NCBI GenBank assembly: GCA_019239815.1
Contig: JAFAZL010000618.1
Span: forward strand, 1 to 8,138
DNA: 8,138 nt
Reading direction: 5' to 3'
Source of the DNA: Acidobacteriota bacterium
GTDB lineage: Bacteria; Acidobacteriota; Terriglobia; Acidoferrales; UBA7541
Positions 6,035-8,138 of the stretch are shown here, piece by piece. How positions within the stretch are numbered: the stretch's first letter is position 1; each line of letters starts with the position of its first letter. The position numbers and the translations under genes are program-made. A model generated the notes under the pieces. That model made no database searches and was not told where the DNA came from. It saw only the letters and a list, made by a program, of their open reading frames with translations.

Positions 6035-6211
6035 ATGAAGAAAACTCGCGTGCGACGCACGAAGCAGAACCCAACTCGGCAACGGACCGAGGCCACCAAC
6101 AAATCGGGGCGAGTAAAAAATCCCTCGACGCGCGATCTCCCGCCAAACGACAAGATAGACAAATATCCCGATGAGGTTTACGGCGACACCGAGATCCCTT
6201 CTCGCGCGTAA
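6035..6211 (+). CDS. Probable small charged protein (58 aa), unknown
   Basis: The frame could begin at ATG 6023 (62 aa) or 6035 (58 aa). The latter is preferred because GAGG (6025-6028) lies six bases upstream of it. The first half is very basic (MKKTRVRRTKQNPTRQRTEA) and the second half acidic and Pro-rich (LPPNDKIDKYPDEVYGDTEI), so the protein would be largely disordered. It follows the DUF6496-type gene by 89 bases in the same direction and might share its transcript. Two long antisense frames overlap this region but have no ribosome sites and read as Arg/Ser/Cys-rich shadow sequence. No family is recognised, and coding status is likely but not certain. Confidence 0.5.
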   Translation: MKKTRVRRTKQNPTRQRTEATNKSGRVKNPSTRDLPPNDKIDKYPDEVYGDTEIPSRA

Positions 6212-6326
6212 CGCCTCTCGATTCCGATCCCTCTGGTCGAATTCTCTTCTCACGAGCGTCCACGACTCGGGATTCTGCGCCGAGACGTGAGATAATTTTC
6301 TCTCGTCGCGGAGGCCCACACTTTCC

Positions 6327-6998
6327 TTGGCTAGCCGTATCGAAGTGCAAACGCGAGGCATACTTTTCGATTTGGACGGAGTTTTGGTGGACTCGACGCC
6401 AGCTGTGGCGCGGTGCTGGTCGCGGTGGGCAGTGCAATTCGGTTTTAACGCCGACGAGGTGGTTCGGCAGGCGCATGGGCGTCCCAGCATTATGACGCTG
6501 CGAGAATTGATACCCAACAGCGACTACGAAGAAGAAAACCGCAAGATGGAGCAGTGGGAGATCGAGGATACCGATGGTGTCGTGCCTCTGCCGGGTGTGA
6601 TGGAATTGTTGCGGGCGCTGCCGGCGGATCAATGGGCGATCGTCACTTCATGTACCCGGCCACTCGCCGAAGTTCGAATTCAGGTGGCGGGACTACCTTG
6701 GCCGAAGAAACTCGTCACGTCAGCCGATGTGCAGCGATTCAAGCCGGAGCCCGATCCGTATTTGAAAGGGGCCGAGTTGCTTGGGTTGTCGCCAACCGAT
6801 TGCGTTGTCGTCGAAGACGCACCGGCCGGAATTAAGGCGGGACGTTCTGCGGGATCGCGAGTCTTGGCGCTGCGAACGACCGAGGTCGATGAGTTCCTGA
6901 GGGATGCCGGGGCGACCTGGATTGTAAACGACCTATCGAGGGTTACCCTAAAGCTCGGTGGCACAGGGCAAACGCTGGATTTGGCTCTTGCGACGTAA
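6327..6998 (+). CDS. HAD-superfamily phosphatase, sugar/glycerol-phosphatase-like (223 aa)
   Basis: This is a cytosolic Mg-dependent phosphatase of the HAD subfamily IA. Motif I, FDLDGVLVDS (14-23), carries nucleophile Asp15 and acid/base Asp17. Motif II is Ser108 in IVTSCTRP. Motif III is Lys139 in FKPEPDPY. Motif IV is VVEDAPAGIKAG (161-172) with Glu163 and Asp164. Residues about 24-90 form the helical cap. The PDPYLKGAELLG and EDAPAGIKAG wording resembles DL-glycerol-3-phosphatase and 2-deoxyglucose-6-phosphatase relatives more than phosphoglycolate phosphatase, but the substrate cannot be read from sequence. The start is TTG at 6327, preceded by GGAGG at 6310-6314 (12-base spacing, rather long). 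An in-frame TGA at 6288 and no ATG between make TTG the best choice; GTG at 6345 lacks a ribosome site. No strong terminator follows. Confidence 0.9.
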   Translation: MASRIEVQTRGILFDLDGVLVDSTPAVARCWSRWAVQFGFNADEVVRQAHGRPSIMTLRELIPNSDYEEENRKMEQWEIEDTDGVVPLPGVMELLRALPADQWAIVTSCTRPLAEVRIQVAGLPWPKKLVTSADVQRFKPEPDPYLKGAELLGLSPTDCVVVEDAPAGIKAGRSAGSRVLALRTTEVDEFLRDAGATWIVNDLSRVTLKLGGTGQTLDLALAT

Positions 6999-7241
6999 GT
7001 ATCTGGGCAAACTCGAGATTTTATCGGACGCTTACAACTTGGGATGCCAGAAGCCGGTTTCCGCCGTTTTTCTCCCCTGCCACCACAAAGCTACGTAATC
7101 GACTCGCGTCAGCGCCGCAGTCTTCGCTGGCAACCAAGTACTAGTCCCATACACACTAGACGAGTCCAAGCGGGCTCTCACAACCGGCCCTCTACAGGCG
7201 TTTTACCACACGAACCAATTTCGACGGAGATACCGGAATTC
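6999..7241. other. Spacer between HAD phosphatase gene and pilT
   Basis: I see no gene in these 243 bases. A T-run at 7067-7071 follows the Pro-free sequence GCCGGTTTCCGCCG, which can form only a 3-bp stem, so it is not a convincing terminator. GGGC (7172-7175) and GCCC (7187-7190) form a weak 4-bp stem. The promoter for pilT presumably lies here, but no clear sigma70 or sigma54 signature could be found. The only ribosome site candidate before 7242 is GGAG at 7226-7229, 12 bases from the ATG. Confidence 0.5.
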
Positions 7242-8138
7242 ATGGGTACCACACCGCAAGCGCCCGCGACTCAGCGGAATATTCAAACTGCGCAACTGAT
7301 CACGGCGATGTTGAAGTCAGGCTCGCACGTCAGCGACTTGATTTTCTCCCCAGGTCGCGCCCCACAGATTGAGGTGAGCGGCGAACTCGTGGAACTGAAG
7401 TTCAAAGGGTTGGAGTGTCTCACGGCCGAAGACACACGCCTGATTGCGCACGACCTGATCGGCAAGAACGACCACCCAATCCGCAAGCTCGAGCAGGATG
7501 GCTCGGCGGACCTTTCGTACGGCTTGCCGGGTGTGGCGCGCTTCCGCGTCAACGTGTTCCGGCAGCGGGGCACGTACGCGGTCGTCATGCGCGTGATCCC
7601 GATGGATATCCCGGGATTTGAAAAGCTTAATTTGCCGGCGGTGCTACAGGAAGTCGTTCAGCTGCGTAACGGGATCGTCCTGGTGACCGGCCCGACGGGT
7701 TCGGGAAAGTCGTCCACCCTCGCCGCTATTCTCGACAAGATGAATTCGGACAAGGCATATCACATCTTGACGATCGAAGATCCGATCGAATTCTTGCACA
7801 GGCACAAGAAGGCGACGATTCACCAGCGTGAATTGCACAGCGACACGCCAACATTCGGGCTCGCGCTCCGCGCAGCATTGCGCCAGGCGCCGAAAGTGAT
7901 TCTGGTCGGCGAAATGCGTGACCGCGAAACCATCGAGATTGCCCTGGAAGCCGCGGAGACGGGCCACCTGGTGATGTCCACACTGCACACGATCGACGCT
8001 TCGAAGACTGTGGAGCGAATTATCGGCGTGTTTCCGCTGGCAGACCAGCAGTCAATTCGGACGCGGCTGGCGAAAGCATTTCGGTTCATCGTTTCGCAGC
8101 GGTTGCTTCCCAAGAAAGATGGAAATGGGCGCGTCGCT
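7242..8138 (+). CDS. pilT: Type IV pilus retraction ATPase PilT (5' part, 299 codons)
   Basis: PilT is a hexameric cytoplasmic ATPase at the base of type IV pili that drives pilus disassembly and so twitching motility. The N-terminal PAS-like region (about 1-125) includes SDLIFSPGRAPQIEVSGELV (31-50) and ARFRVNVFRQRG (99-110). Walker A is GPTGSGKSST (150-159), the Asp box is LTIEDPIEF (176-184), Walker B is VILVGEMRDRE (219-229), and the His box is TGHLVMSTLHT (240-250). The GEMRD form of Walker B points to PilT rather than the assembly ATPase PilB. The frame is open to the right edge without a stop; PilT proteins are usually about 345-400 aa, so roughly the last 50-100 residues, including the C-terminal AIRNLIRE region, are missing from the window. 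PilU-like paralogues cannot be excluded. ATG at 7242 has GGAG 12 bases upstream. Confidence 0.93.
   Translation, partial: MGTTPQAPATQRNIQTAQLITAMLKSGSHVSDLIFSPGRAPQIEVSGELVELKFKGLECLTAEDTRLIAHDLIGKNDHPIRKLEQDGSADLSYGLPGVARFRVNVFRQRGTYAVVMRVIPMDIPGFEKLNLPAVLQEVVQLRNGIVLVTGPTGSGKSSTLAAILDKMNSDKAYHILTIEDPIEFLHRHKKATIHQRELHSDTPTFGLALRAALRQAPKVILVGEMRDRETIEIALEAAETGHLVMSTLHTIDASKTVERIIGVFPLADQQSIRTRLAKAFRFIVSQRLLPKKDGNGRVA

Noticed and set aside
5765..6632. Long opposite-strand frames (250 and 204 codons) across the small basic genes and HAD start
   Set aside because: They overlap a clear DUF6496-type protein and the HAD motif I region, lack ribosome sites, and translate to Arg/Ser/Cys-rich sequence typical of antisense shadows in GC-rich DNA.
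7051..7071. Possible terminator after the HAD gene (GCCGGTTTCCGCCG plus T-run)
   Set aside because: Only a 3-bp stem forms, too weak to call.
1..8138. CRISPR array, IS element or rRNA
   Set aside because: I saw no regularly spaced repeats, transposase motifs or rRNA signatures on either strand.

Overview
The window joins the end of a tailed-phage structural region (about 1-5457) to ordinary bacterial chromosome (about 5757-8138). The most telling host gene is a PilT-type twitching ATPase that runs off the right edge. Its wording (GPTGSGKS, LTIEDPIEF, VGEMRDRETIEIALE, SQRLLPK) is what I associate with Acidobacteriota (Terriglobia-like) PilT. This taxonomic guess rests on remembered family resemblance, not on a search. 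All recognised genes lie on the + strand.

Phage part. Two small helical or coiled-coil proteins (33-266, 283-552) are followed by an HK97-fold major capsid protein (658-1806). After an intrinsic terminator comes a tape measure protein (1895-4321), a second terminator, a 125-aa unknown protein (4399-4776) and a third terminator. Next is a good sigma70-like promoter driving two overlapping unknown genes (4898-5107 and 5104-5457), which look like a moron-type cargo unit. The capsid gene abuts the tape measure gene with only 88 bases between them. No head-tail connector, tail-tube or tail-chaperone genes lie between them, and no recognisable tail-tip genes follow. This is not the standard siphovirus order, so the element is either reduced or decayed, or organised in an unfamiliar way. 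The left end, and any terminase, portal, integrase or lysis genes, would lie outside the window.

Junction. 5458-5756 (299 bases) has no convincing gene. It holds two short perfect hairpins, a tRNA-like fragment and, at its right end, an extended -10 motif. It is the likeliest place for the phage/host boundary, but no att repeat can be proven from one side.

Host part. A 62-aa Lys/Gly-rich DUF6496-type protein (5757-5945) is followed by a probable 58-aa charged small protein (6035-6211). Then come a TTG-started HAD-family sugar or glycerol phosphatase (6327-6998), a 243-base spacer and the 5' 299 codons of pilT (7242-8138). These genes have separate leaders and no obvious functional link.

The most interesting regulatory point is a repeated module in the phage region: stop codon, strong terminator hairpin with T-run, about 30 bases of A-rich leader, start codon. 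It occurs after the capsid and after the tape measure gene, with no room for a normal promoter between terminator and start. This suggests graded read-through or antitermination that sets capsid to tape-measure expression ratios.
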